From the NCBI GenBank assembly GCA_009594995.1, contig VOPR01000015.1:156524-220523 (forward strand): DNA of 64,000 nucleotides. Reading direction: 5' to 3'. Under the pieces are notes generated by a model. The model saw only the letters and a program-made list of their open reading frames with translations, had not been told where the DNA came from and ran no database searches. Of this stretch, positions 45,464 to 54,155 are shown one piece after another. The stretch comes from Nitrospira sp. Its GTDB lineage: Bacteria; Nitrospirota; Nitrospiria; Nitrospirales; Nitrospiraceae. The stretch's first letter is position 1; each line of letters starts with the position of its first letter. The translations under genes were made by a program, and so were the position numbers.

Positions 45464-45643
45464 TTAGTGTCCCATCTTCGGCCCTGCCGCATTGGCGCCG
45501 GAAGTGACGAGTTGAAAGCGGACGGTCGCGCTGCAGTGCGGACATTTCGCGCGGACGGTTTCTTCGTCGATGACGTCATAGTGGTCTTGCTTGAGCCACA
45601 TCAACTGAAAGCACTTCGGGCAGCTTCGCACTTGCGTTCCCAT
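45464..45643 (-). CDS. 59-residue zinc-ribbon protein
   Basis: A 59-codon gene whose protein has C-P-K-C near residues 8-11 and C-P-H-C near 34-37, the two knuckles of a rubredoxin-like zinc ribbon. It has a hydrophobic/aromatic stretch after the first pair (F-Q-L-M-W-L) and a Gly/Ala tail ending K-M-G-H. GGGGAAG lies before the ATG. This resembles MJ0042-type or regulator-like zinc ribbons, but I cannot name a family with certainty. It is divergent from the GNAT gene, 63 bases apart. Confidence 0.72.
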   Translation of the reverse strand: MGTQVRSCPKCFQLMWLKQDHYDVIDEETVRAKCPHCSATVRFQLVTSGANAAGPKMGH

Positions 45644-45706
45644 GGTCTTCCCCTTACACTACGGTTAACCGACTCACCCCGCTCGGAGGGATTAATTTAG
45701 TACAAG

Positions 45707-46147
45707 ATGCCTCCTGCTCTCAAGACCGGCCAACGACCTATCACATTTTCCGATCGCAACGATTTCGACGCGACACAACTGATTCATTTGTATCGGCAGG
45801 CCCCCTGGGCCAGACATCGCGCGCTGGAGCAGGCGCAAGCCATGCTGGCGAAGACGGATCTGGTTATTTCGGCCTGGGACGGTCCTCGCCTGGTCGGGTT
45901 CGGGCGCGTGTTGACGGACTATGTGTTTCGGGCATCGATCTGGGATGTCATCGTCGATCGCGACTACCAAGGACAAAAGATCGGTACCGAGATTGTCCAA
46001 CGTATCCTCGAGCATCCTACGCTTCAGGACGTGGAGCTGTTCTGGCTATGCACGCGCAGGCCGGGATTCTACGAACGGCTCGGGTTTAGCGCGAAAGAGC
46101 AGACCGGCATGGTCTGGTCCAGAAAAAAGCCCGATCCGCAAGCCTGA
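45707..46147 (+). CDS. GNAT-family N-acetyltransferase
   Basis: A 146-residue acetyltransferase. The acetyl-CoA-binding region includes D-V-I-V-D-R-D-Y-Q-G-Q-K-I-G-T-E-I near residues 80-96 (motif A, here Q-G-Q-K-I-G in place of the usual R-G-x-G-x-G/A). The late motif G-F-Y-E-R-L-G-F-S near 122-130 is typical. The substrate is unknown. It is a single gene with convergent metal-transport genes downstream, 100 bases away. Confidence 0.85.
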   Translation: MPPALKTGQRPITFSDRNDFDATQLIHLYRQAPWARHRALEQAQAMLAKTDLVISAWDGPRLVGFGRVLTDYVFRASIWDVIVDRDYQGQKIGTEIVQRILEHPTLQDVELFWLCTRRPGFYERLGFSAKEQTGMVWSRKKPDPQA

Positions 46148-46247
46148 GACGTTTTCATCCCTCTTTTCCATTTTCTCGCCCTATCAACTTCAGGCCGGAA
46201 TCCCTTTCGTAATCGAGTCCTGTTCAGCCATGGTCCGGTGACCACCA

Positions 46248-47069
46248 CTATTCCTCGTGAATACGATGCAACCGTTTCGGGGAGCAACAGACTGCGAGGA
46301 AAAAGAGGCTTGTGGCCAGCAGAACAATGGACGGACCGGAGGGTAGGTCAAAGGCATAAGACAGCAGCACGCCGGTGACGGCGCAGAATATGCCGATGAG
46401 CATGGAGTAAAGCGTCATTTGGGTGAGGCTGTGCGTGAGCTGATACGCGGTCGATGCCGGGATGAGAATCATGGCGAACACGAGAATGGCTCCCACGGTT
46501 TTGAGTGAGATCACCACGGTGAGCGCGACCAATGTTAAGAGCAGATAGAAGATCTGCCGCGCGGGTACGCCGGAGGCAGCGGCCATTTCCTGGTCGAACG
46601 CGATGAAATAGAGTTCCTTCGAGAGCAGGAGGATCGTGCCTAGCACCACGACGCTCAGCCCTCCGATGGTCAGGAGTTCTTCCGTCGTCACCGAGAGTAC
46701 GCTGCCGAACAGGTAACCGTAGACTTCCGGGTTGTACGTCTTCATGAGGCCCAGGAAAAGAATGGCCAACGCCATAGTTGCTGTGTAAAGGATGCCGATG
46801 GACACATCCAGCTTCATGCGGCCCTTCTCCTCGACCCAGCCGGTAATCCAGACCGTGGCCAGTCCAAACACAATCGCAAGGCTGAGGGGCGGCAGGTTCA
46901 ACAGATAGGCCAGTGTGACGCCGGCAAACGCCGCATGCGCCGTGCCGGCCCCGGCAAAGGCGAGTCCCCGCAGCACCACAAATACACCGATGACGGAACA
47001 GACCGAGCCCACCAGTGCGGCGGCCAGGAGAGAGCGTTGCATAAAATCGTAGGCGAGCAGTTCTAGCAT
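46248..47069 (-). CDS. znuB: Zn/Mn-type ABC transporter permease (ZnuB-like)
   Basis: A 273-residue inner-membrane protein of the ABC-3 family with eight or so hydrophobic helices. The start at 47069 gives the usual N-terminus (M-L-E-L-L-A-Y-D-F-M-Q-R-S-L-L-A-A-A). Longer in-frame extensions have no support. Family features include the A-G-A-G-T-A-H-A-A-F-A-G-V motif near residue 45 and a P-A-S-T-A-Y-Q-L stretch near 215. It forms the channel of a divalent metal importer with the two upstream genes. Zinc versus manganese cannot be settled from the permease alone. Confidence 0.9.
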   Translation of the reverse strand: MLELLAYDFMQRSLLAAALVGSVCSVIGVFVVLRGLAFAGAGTAHAAFAGVTLAYLLNLPPLSLAIVFGLATVWITGWVEEKGRMKLDVSIGILYTATMALAILFLGLMKTYNPEVYGYLFGSVLSVTTEELLTIGGLSVVVLGTILLLSKELYFIAFDQEMAAASGVPARQIFYLLLTLVALTVVISLKTVGAILVFAMILIPASTAYQLTHSLTQMTLYSMLIGIFCAVTGVLLSYAFDLPSGPSIVLLATSLFFLAVCCSPKRLHRIHEE

Positions 47070-47183
47070 TGTCGAATATCGTGATGTAGTGATGAAACGA
47101 TCTCGTAACTCTTCGACCGAAAGAGGATCGAACCGGTTGCGAGCATAGCCGGGGCAGGCCACGTCGCTGAATCATCGCCTCGT

Positions 47184-47966
47184 TTAGTGGTGATGATGGT
47201 AGTCCTCCACAATGATGAGGTCTTTGTCGGTAATCACCAGCTCTTTGCCGTAGACCTGGCTGAGAATCTCCGGCTTTAAAACGTCCTGCGGGGGGCCGGC
47301 GGCAAACAGCTTTGTCTTCAGCAGGACCAGGCGGTCCACCCGAGACCGAATCATATTGATGTCATGAGTGATCATCAGGACTGTGAGCTTCAGCTCCTGA
47401 TGGAGCTGTTGAATTAATTCCACCACGCTATGCTGCGCGGTGAGGTCCAGTCCGGTCGTGGGCTCATCCAGAAGCAGAATGCGGGGTTGTTGGGCCAGCG
47501 CTCGAGCGATGAACACACGCTGTTGCTGACCGCCGGACAGAGCGCCCAGGGCCGAGTCTCGATGGTGGTCCATGCCGACCTGCGTGAGTGCCTGACGGGC
47601 GATGTCGCGATCTTTTCTGGAGGGGCGCCGAAACAGGCCCAGTGCGCCGTATCGCCCCATCATGACTGCTTCCAGAACGGTGACGGGAAAGTTCCGGTCG
47701 ATCATGCCCTTTTGCGGAAGATACCCGATGAGGGCGCGATGGTGACAGCGGAGTTCTTCGCAGGCGCAGTCGAGCACGCGGAGGGTCCCGCTCAACGGAG
47801 CCATGAGCCCGAGCACGGCGCGGCAGAGGGTCGTTTTCCCGGAGCCGTTGGGCCCGATGACCCCCACGAATTCCGATTCGAGAATGGACAGGGAGATGTC
47901 CTCCAGCGCAACAGTGCCGGGAAAACCGAACGAAGCATGGTCAAAGCGAATTATGGGATGGGTCAT
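47184..47966 (-). CDS. znuC: Zn/Mn-type ABC transporter ATP-binding protein (ZnuC-like)
   Basis: A 260-residue ABC ATPase. Walker A is G-P-N-G-S-G-K-T-T near residues 38-46, the signature is L-S-G-G-Q-Q-Q-R near 143, and Walker B is I-L-L-L-D-E-P-T-T-G-L-D near 163-174. It energises the ZnuB-like permease encoded 114 bases downstream. The protein ends in D-Y-H-H-H-H, a histidine tail that could sense or hold metal. That idea is inference. It belongs to the three-gene importer cluster. Confidence 0.9.
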   Translation of the reverse strand: MTHPIIRFDHASFGFPGTVALEDISLSILESEFVGVIGPNGSGKTTLCRAVLGLMAPLSGTLRVLDCACEELRCHHRALIGYLPQKGMIDRNFPVTVLEAVMMGRYGALGLFRRPSRKDRDIARQALTQVGMDHHRDSALGALSGGQQQRVFIARALAQQPRILLLDEPTTGLDLTAQHSVVELIQQLHQELKLTVLMITHDINMIRSRVDRLVLLKTKLFAAGPPQDVLKPEILSQVYGKELVITDKDLIIVEDYHHHH

Positions 47967-48025
47967 GCGCGGCGCGTTTGATGACGATGCTGGTTTGTCA
48001 GTCGATATCCGGGTGGCGGCGGCGG

Positions 48026-48952
48026 TTATGTCTGTTCGAGTGCCTGAGCCAATTGGAGCACATTATAGCGGAGCATGTCGAGGTAGGTCTCGGTTCCCGG
48101 TAGGCCGCCCGGCAATGTCGTCAGGACGGCGATGTGCGCCCCGGTCTCCCGCGCGAGCAGTTGTGGAACTTTCTGATTCAGCTGAACCTCGGAGATAATG
48201 ACCCGAATGTGATCACGTTTGATCGCTTCAATCAGGGTATGGAGATGCCGCGCGGAGGGTTCTCCTCCCGGTTGGGTCAGGATCGTCCCTGCAATTCGCA
48301 GATCGTAGCGACGGGCAAAGTAGGGCCAGGCCGGGTGGTGGACGATGACGGCCCGGTTCGGCACCTTATGGAGTCGTTCCAGAGATTCTTCCTGAACGCG
48401 CAGGAGACTCTGGAGATAGGCCGCCGTATTGGTGCGATACTCCGGCGCGTGCGCGGGGTCTGCCGCCACCATTGCGCTGGAGATGTGTTGCACCATCGTT
48501 GCAGCCGCGCCCGGATCCAGCCAGACATGAGGATTCCCTGCCGCATGCTGATGCGCATGGGTGTCGCCTGCCGGTTCGGCATGATCTTGGATCAACTCAA
48601 TGTCCTTGGACGTGGTGACGACCTGCAAGGAGGCGTTTCCCGCGTTCTTGACCAGCGAGGAGACCCACACTTCGAGCCCTGCACCGACCTCGAACAGCAG
48701 GGAGGCCTTGCGGACGGCAACAAGATCGCTGGGCTTGGGCGAATAGGTGTGCTCGCTCTCATAGCCGGTCATAAGCGAGACCACGCGGACATGCGATCCG
48801 CCGATCTGTTGCACCCAGTCTTTGAGGACCGGGAGCGTGACCACGACGTTGAGCGGTTCGGCTGCAAATGCCAGACGAGCAGTGGTGGAAGGCGTCCACT
48901 CACATGGTACCGCAACTATGATGAGAAGAGTCAGCAGAATCAGGCGAAACAT
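48026..48952 (-). CDS. znuA: Zn/Mn-type ABC transporter substrate-binding protein (ZnuA-like)
   Basis: A 308-residue periplasmic metal-binding protein with a signal peptide (about residues 1-28, chosen ATG 48952). The cluster A-1 fold is indicated by the His in Y-E-S-E-H-T-Y near 69, the N-P-H-V-W-L-D-P motif near 137, the His in V-H-H-P-A-W-P-Y near 205, and a late Glu/Asp ligand region. A short His-rich loop (H-A-H-Q-H-A-A) precedes the N-P-H-V-W motif, as in zinc-specific members. It captures metal for the permease and ATPase encoded downstream. A TTG start at 48988 is possible. Confidence 0.9.
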   Translation of the reverse strand: MFRLILLTLLIIVAVPCEWTPSTTARLAFAAEPLNVVVTLPVLKDWVQQIGGSHVRVVSLMTGYESEHTYSPKPSDLVAVRKASLLFEVGAGLEVWVSSLVKNAGNASLQVVTTSKDIELIQDHAEPAGDTHAHQHAAGNPHVWLDPGAAATMVQHISSAMVAADPAHAPEYRTNTAAYLQSLLRVQEESLERLHKVPNRAVIVHHPAWPYFARRYDLRIAGTILTQPGGEPSARHLHTLIEAIKRDHIRVIISEVQLNQKVPQLLARETGAHIAVLTTLPGGLPGTETYLDMLRYNVLQLAQALEQT

Positions 48953-49114
48953 CCGGCGGACGGTAACACCCGATTTCCGCAAAGTCAACGCGGCGGCTCA
49001 CGCCGATCGAGCGTCTGCACACGCGGACTGCTTGACCCGATGCGCGGTTTCGATTAGCGTAGCGCACCGCGTGGGAAATGGATGCGTGGTGGCTGTGACG
49101 GGAGGAGGGGTGGA

Positions 49115-50299
49115 ATGAAGGTGGTCGGACTCATGTCCGGGACGTCGGCAGACGGCGTGGACGCGGCGCTGGTCAGTATCGTCCGGCGCGGTGGCAGGCC
49201 GCAGATCACGCCCATCGCCTTCACGTCGATGCCGTACCCGCGATCCCTGCAGCAACGATTGGTAGAACTCTCGCTTCACGGTCACGTGGCGGAGATTTGC
49301 CACATGAATACGTATCTGGGGGAATTGTTTGCCAAGGCCGCACTGAAAGTGATTCACGCGGCTCAATGCCGCCCTGCCGACATCGACGCCATCGGATCAC
49401 ATGGTCAGACGATCCACCATTTGCCGAAGGGGACACGTGAGCCTGGCATCGGCCTGATCCGGTCCACGCTGCAAATCGGAGAGCCCGCCGTCATTGCGGA
49501 GCGCACCGGCATCACCACGGTGGCGAACTTCAGGCCGCGCGATATGGCGGCCGGCGGTGAAGGGGCTCCCCTGGTTCCCTATGCCCATGCGATTGCATTC
49601 AGCCATGCGCGGCGGGGCCGGTTGGTGGTGAATATCGGTGGGATCAGTAACGTGACCTATCTTCCGGCCGGCGGCAAGGTGGTCGACCTGCGCGCATTTG
49701 ATACTGGCCCCGGCAACATGGTGTTGGATGCAATCGTACAGGAGGCGACGAAGGGCAAACAGGCCTACGATGCCGGCGGGCGACGGGCGCAGCAGGGAAC
49801 CGTCAACCGATCGCTGCTCACGGAACTCATGGCCCATCCGTTCCTGACGCGGCGCCCGCCGAAGTCAACCGGTCGAGAGGAGTTCGGAGCGCCGCTTGTG
49901 CAGCGCTTGATCGCCACGCAGCGGAAGGCGCGACTGACGATGGAGGATCTTCTGGCGACCTGCGCAGCCTGGACGGCAGAAGCGATCGGCTCGTCCCGGC
50001 GTTGGCTTCCCGGCGAGATCGATGATGTGATTGTCGGTGGCGGCGGCGTCTACAATCGCGCCATTATGGCATCGCTCCGGAAGGTGTTTGATCCCACGCC
50101 CGTGTTGACGTTTGACGATTGCGGATGGAGCAGCAAGGCTTTTGAGGCGACGGCATTCGCGTTGCTGGCTCACGACCTGCTGCTTGGTCAATGCACGAAT
50201 GTTCCGCAGGTGACCGGAGCTCGCCATCCGGTGCTCCTCGGCTCTGTGGTTCCCGGTGGTGCAGGCAGGCCGACGCTCCGGCCTCGTCGTGCCCGCTGA
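49115..50299 (+). CDS. anmK: anhydro-N-acetylmuramic acid kinase
   Basis: A 394-residue kinase that converts anhydro-MurNAc, released by lytic transglycosylases, into MurNAc 6-phosphate for peptidoglycan recycling. ATG at 49115 is preceded by GGAGGAGGGG. The N-terminal motif G-L-M-S-G-T-S-A-D-G-V-D (residues 5-16) is diagnostic. I-G-S-H-G-Q-T-I-H-H and F-D-T-G-P-G-N follow, and the late V-G-G-G-G-V-Y-N ATP motif is present. A lytic transglycosylase gene lies 5 kb downstream in the window, in keeping with a recycling role. Confidence 0.95.
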   Translation: MKVVGLMSGTSADGVDAALVSIVRRGGRPQITPIAFTSMPYPRSLQQRLVELSLHGHVAEICHMNTYLGELFAKAALKVIHAAQCRPADIDAIGSHGQTIHHLPKGTREPGIGLIRSTLQIGEPAVIAERTGITTVANFRPRDMAAGGEGAPLVPYAHAIAFSHARRGRLVVNIGGISNVTYLPAGGKVVDLRAFDTGPGNMVLDAIVQEATKGKQAYDAGGRRAQQGTVNRSLLTELMAHPFLTRRPPKSTGREEFGAPLVQRLIATQRKARLTMEDLLATCAAWTAEAIGSSRRWLPGEIDDVIVGGGGVYNRAIMASLRKVFDPTPVLTFDDCGWSSKAFEATAFALLAHDLLLGQCTNVPQVTGARHPVLLGSVVPGGAGRPTLRPRRAR

Positions 50300-50314
50300 T
50301 CTGATCGGACTGTC

Positions 50315-50833
50315 ATGGATTTGCTCTATCCTATTCTCGGTATCGGTGCGCTAGTTTTTCTGGGGAGTCTGGCGTGGGAAACCTTCGGGCGGCGACGCGC
50401 GCCCGGCACATCGTCGGGTAGCCTTCCCTCCGGGATGACGTTCGCTGCCAAGCCCCTGCTGACCGACCAGGAGGTGCAGCTGTATAACCTTCTGCGCCTG
50501 GCGGTGGAAGACCGGTACCTCCTGTTCACGCAAATTCCTCTGTGGAGCCTGTTGGATTTGCGGGTTCCCTCCGGCACGCCTCCCGTTGAGACCTTGCGCG
50601 AACTGGCGTTAAAGCGCGCCACATTTGTGCTGGTGCATCCGGGTAGCCGGCTGGTTGAGAAGGTGGTGCAAGTGGAAAGACCTGTAGCGGAGGATGCTCA
50701 GGATGGGGTGCCCGACTCTATGTTCGATGCGGTGTTCCGCGCCGCCGGTGTCCAACTGATTCGGCTAAGCCCGTTCCATGCCTATACAGTTCCTGGTCTC
50801 GTGACGGTTCTGGATCTCGCCGATCCCGATTAA
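50315..50833 (+). CDS. membrane-anchored DUF2726-like protein
   Basis: A 172-residue protein with an N-terminal membrane helix (about residues 3-20), a Gly/Ser/Arg linker and a DUF2726-like domain. The domain shows P-L-L-T-D-Q-E-V-Q-L-Y-N-L-L near residue 45, an F-T-Q-I-P-L-W-S-L-L-D-L block near 70-81, and A-A-G-V-Q-L-I-R-L late in the chain. This family has a restriction-endonuclease-like outline, but its catalytic residues are not evident here. Function is unknown. It follows anmK by 15 bases and is likely co-transcribed. Confidence 0.75.
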   Translation: MDLLYPILGIGALVFLGSLAWETFGRRRAPGTSSGSLPSGMTFAAKPLLTDQEVQLYNLLRLAVEDRYLLFTQIPLWSLLDLRVPSGTPPVETLRELALKRATFVLVHPGSRLVEKVVQVERPVAEDAQDGVPDSMFDAVFRAAGVQLIRLSPFHAYTVPGLVTVLDLADPD

Positions 50834-50892
50834 GTTTGGCTGCGGCCAGGAAGGTGGCTCCATCCAGAATCGACCAGACGAGCAGGTCCTGG

Positions 50893-51414
50893 TCAGTTGG
50901 GCTCAGCGGCGATGGGTTCTCCCTTTGCGGCGGCAGCCTCCAAGGCCTTGCGCGCCACTTCCGCTTCCGGGCTATCAGGATATTGTCCTGTGACCCGCTC
51001 GTACATCATTTGGGCTTTTTCGAGGTCGCCCTGTTTCGTGTAGATTTGCCCGATCTTGAGGGTCGAGGCCGCAAGCTTCTGGCTCATGGGGTAGTCGGAG
51101 ATAAGTCTAAAGAACGATCCCAGCGCGTCCTCATGCCGTCCCATGCGGTATTGGCATTCCCCCATCCAGTATTGTGCGTTGGCCGACAGGGAGGATTGCC
51201 CGTGGAGTTCAAGGAAGAAGCGAAATCCCGCAAGCGCGGCGGGATAGTCCTTGTGGCGAAACTCTTCCATGACGCGATCGTAGAGGCGGCGTGACGCATC
51301 GGGTGGCTGAGGTGACGCCGCGAACAGATCGGAAGCGGTCGTGAGCATGCCGAGCAACACCAATGTGGCACCGATGCCTCGCATCTTCCCTGGGGTGAGT
51401 TGAGCCATGGTCAT
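50893..51414 (-). CDS. periplasmic TPR protein (CpoB/YbgF-like)
   Basis: A 173-residue protein. The ATG at 51414 has GAGGGG upstream and gives a signal peptide ending near residue 33 (L-F-A-A-S). The rest is made of about three TPR repeats with the typical A-x-Y-W-M-G-E-C-x-Y motif and the A-x-K-x-G-x-I-Y-x-x-x-G-D pattern. It resembles the C-terminal TPR part of CpoB/YbgF, which coordinates Tol-Pal and peptidoglycan synthesis, but no tol-pal gene is adjacent. A broader periplasmic TPR scaffold role is equally possible. Longer in-frame starts look non-coding. Confidence 0.78.
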   Translation of the reverse strand: MTMAQLTPGKMRGIGATLVLLGMLTTASDLFAASPQPPDASRRLYDRVMEEFRHKDYPAALAGFRFFLELHGQSSLSANAQYWMGECQYRMGRHEDALGSFFRLISDYPMSQKLAASTLKIGQIYTKQGDLEKAQMMYERVTGQYPDSPEAEVARKALEAAAAKGEPIAAEPN

Positions 51415-51742
51415 AGAAGCCCCTCTTTCTTCCATAGTGACAGAGACTGGTTTCTGCCAATCGTTGTGCTCCGTCCATATGAAAGAACCGCACCAGCCGG
51501 AGGTGATGGGGTAACCTGCTGTGAAATTGTATGGTTGGCGGAGTGAAGACGGCGGATGGGTACGAATGGGCAGCCAGGTCCGGTGCGGAAAACACACAGT
51601 ATTGTACGCAAAGCGCCGGTCGAGCGAGCAGCGAGCGGATAGGTTGACAGAAAATACGTTCTCGTTTGTTGTCGGTTAGCGCTTGATGTGTCGCGCTGGC
51701 TGGCCTGTTCTTGGCGAGTTCATAGAGGATCGAAACAGTCGT

Positions 51743-52576
51743 ATGGAAAGACCACAGGAGCCTGGTTCAGTCGGGGCGCAGAAGGAACCTCTCAGCGAGC
51801 CGCCCGCCAATCCCAAGGGGGGCCGGACGTTGATTGTCGACGCTCGGGACCCTCATGCGTATATCCGCCCCAGCGCGGCGTTGAAAGACGCGGGCGAGGA
51901 TGACCAGGTGTTCATCCGTGCCGGTATCTATGAAGACAAAGTCTTCGTCGCCGACAGGCCGGTCCTCCTCGTCGGCGCCGGTCGAGATCATGTGCAAATT
52001 TACAGTCGCCGCGGCGGCCCGCTCTATTTGCAGCGGGTGCCCAATGGCATGATTACTGGAATCACCTTTCGCTATGTGGGAAGCGATCAGCATTCCGCCA
52101 TCAATGTGCTCGACTCGGTGTGTACGATTACCCAGTGCCGGGCGATGGAGGGCATCCTGTCCGGAGTGGTGATCTACGGGCCGGAAGCCCGCGCGACCTT
52201 TGTCGACAACGAGGTTTGTTACAATCGGGAGTCCGGCATCTTTGTGTTTGCGGGCGCACAACCGCGTGTGGCGAACAACGTGTGTTACGGCAATCACCAC
52301 TTTGGCTTGGCCGTGCGAGATCCCGGCAGCCATCCGGAATGTGTGCGTAACGTCTGTCACAGCAACATGCTCAGTGGGATGTTGCTGTTCCACCACGCTG
52401 AAGCGCTGCTCCTCGACAATACCTGCCGCGACAACCAGCATTGGGGACTTGTGATGACGCCGGACACGCATCCCACTCCCTCTGGCGAGGAATTGGTGAC
52501 GGCGAATGTGTTCTTGCCCAATCCGCGCGGCTCATTGGTGGTGACGGAGCAACCCCTTGCCGATATCGGGCGGTGA
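51743..52576 (+). CDS. right-handed parallel beta-helix repeat protein
   Basis: A 277-residue protein from the chosen ATG at 51743, with an upstream in-frame alternative at 51683. Residues about 30-260 carry repeated coils with the asparagine ladder typical of pectate-lyase-like or NosD/carbohydrate-binding beta helices. Examples are D-N-E-V-C-Y-N, V-A-N-N-V-C-Y-G-N-H, C-V-R-N-V-C-H-S-N and L-D-N-T-C-R-D-N-Q. Several Cys and His residues recur at the same helical turn. No catalytic triad of a known lyase is evident and no signal peptide is present. The target is unknown. Confidence 0.78.
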   Translation: MERPQEPGSVGAQKEPLSEPPANPKGGRTLIVDARDPHAYIRPSAALKDAGEDDQVFIRAGIYEDKVFVADRPVLLVGAGRDHVQIYSRRGGPLYLQRVPNGMITGITFRYVGSDQHSAINVLDSVCTITQCRAMEGILSGVVIYGPEARATFVDNEVCYNRESGIFVFAGAQPRVANNVCYGNHHFGLAVRDPGSHPECVRNVCHSNMLSGMLLFHHAEALLLDNTCRDNQHWGLVMTPDTHPTPSGEELVTANVFLPNPRGSLVVTEQPLADIGR

Positions 52577-52642
52577 CTGTGTGTTCGCGGAGTTCGGTGT
52601 TTTGGGGGCGGTGACTGCTGAGCGAGATATTACGGGCTGTGG

Positions 52643-53575
52643 TTACTGGACCGGAGTGGGAGCGCTGGCCGGAGAATGGCCGGCCGGCGAATGGAAGTGA
52701 AACCGGCTCCCGCCTTGCTGTTTGGCGGCATACATTGCCTTGTCGGCATGCCTGAGAAGCTCGTCGATATCCTCGTCGTCCGACGGGTAGAGCGTAATGC
52801 CGATACTCACGCCGATCGAAATGCGATGCGGCCCGATCTGAAACGGTGAGCCGATCGACTCCACAATCCGCTTCGCGACAACCAGCACATTCTCCTCGCC
52901 GGAAATCCCTTCCAGGATGGCGGTGAATTCATCGCCGCCCATGCGAGCGACAGTATCCACTTCACGCACGCATTCCAGTAGTCGTGTGGCGACCTCTTTC
53001 AACAGCTCATCACCGACATCGTGTCCCAGGGTGTCATTGACGGCCTTGAATCGATCGAGATCGAGAAGCATCACGGCCAGGGGCTGATCCTTTCGCTTGC
53101 TGCGCGCCATGGCGTGCACTAGCCGATCACGAAACAGCGTGCGGTTGATCAAGCCGGTCAGTTGATCGTGCTGCGCCAGATAGGTCAGGCGTTCCTGGGC
53201 CTTCTTGCGTTCGATCGCGTAGAGAATGGAGCGTGCGAGAAAATCGCTCCCGCCTTCCCCCTTGACCAGGTAGTCTTGAGCTCCGTGCTGAAGCGCTTGC
53301 AGCGCGAGCGGGTGGTCATCATGTCCGCTCAAGACGACCACCGGCACATCGGGGCTGGTCGCCAGTACCTGAGTGACAGTGGCCAGACCGTGTGTGTCGG
53401 GAAGGGAAAGATCAAGAAGCACAACATCGAAGCGCCCGCGGCTTAGCCTGGTTAGTCCATCCGCGAGCACGGAGGCGTGGGTGATCTCAAACTGATCGAG
53501 CGACCATTCGGCAAGGAGATCTTGCGTGAGTTGCGCATCGGTAGGGTTATCTTCCACCAGGAGCAGTTTGATCAT
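52643..53575 (-). CDS. response regulator with GGDEF diguanylate cyclase domain
   Basis: A 310-residue REC-GGDEF protein. The receiver domain (residues 1-125) has the acidic pair E8-D9, phosphoacceptor Asp55 (L-L-D-L-S-L-P-D) and a late Lys in V-K-G-E. The GGDEF domain has an intact G-G-D-E-F at 213-217, and the inhibitory I-site R-E-V-D at 204-207 lies five residues before it. It should therefore make cyclic di-GMP in response to phosphorylation and be limited by its product. No cognate histidine kinase is adjacent. A PilZ protein encoded 9 kb upstream could be a receptor, though this is only proximity. Confidence 0.92.
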   Translation of the reverse strand: MIKLLLVEDNPTDAQLTQDLLAEWSLDQFEITHASVLADGLTRLSRGRFDVVLLDLSLPDTHGLATVTQVLATSPDVPVVVLSGHDDHPLALQALQHGAQDYLVKGEGGSDFLARSILYAIERKKAQERLTYLAQHDQLTGLINRTLFRDRLVHAMARSKRKDQPLAVMLLDLDRFKAVNDTLGHDVGDELLKEVATRLLECVREVDTVARMGGDEFTAILEGISGEENVLVVAKRIVESIGSPFQIGPHRISIGVSIGITLYPSDDEDIDELLRHADKAMYAAKQQGGSRFHFHSPAGHSPASAPTPVQ

Positions 53576-54155
53576 GAGTGGGTGCTCAGGCTCATCTCGC
53601 GATCGGAAACCGTGATCTGATGGGGGCAGAACCGAGAGGAATAGGCGCTCGTGAACAGATCTGCCGGGAATATCAGTAGGGCACGACGTTTCATAAATGA
53701 TGGTGAGGCTGAGTGCGGATTCAGTGTGGGAGTTTCCCCGCCTGATGGTTCCGTCTGGTTGAAGGACCGGCTTGATGGCGATTCTAGCACGTCACTCCTC
53801 ACCTTCAAACAAGAGCCTGTTTCGGCGCGAGTCGATAGAACTCTGTGGAAAGCGGTCTTGTCTTTCACGCAGGAGTGCCGATTCAGGTCGCTTCTCTAAA
53901 CCCCTTTCCCATCCCACAACGGATAACAACGAGCCAATGGCCAAAATATGGCCGAATGGTGGCAGAAAACGGTTCGGGTCCCCTAAGCACTGGCCGGAAT
54001 CGGGTAGGCGAGGGTACAGGCTAACCGCGCGATGTCATTGGGGCTGGCCGGTTTTGAACGCCTTCCTGCGGTGGCATGAAAGCTGCGGGATAGTGAGTGG
54101 TTCGCGACGAATGAGAGGCTCGGCAAGGGTGCCGAGGTGAGAAACGGGAGGGTCT
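53576..54155. other. 580-base intergenic region with structured 5' leader
   Basis: No supported gene lies here. A minus-strand frame (53572-53868) overlaps the REC-GGDEF start but looks random. The second half is rich in short repeats: two copies of CTGGCCGG about 55 bases apart, two of ATGGCC, and a TAACCG stretch. It ends in hairpin CTCGGCA-AGGG-TGCCGAG (54119-54136), just ahead of the ribosome-binding site of the transglycosylase gene. This looks like a structured leader. I cannot match it to a known riboswitch. Confidence 0.45.

Noticed and set aside
53572..53868. Minus-strand frame overlapping the REC-GGDEF start codon
   Set aside because: The overlap suggests coupling, but the protein looks random and has no ribosome-binding site.
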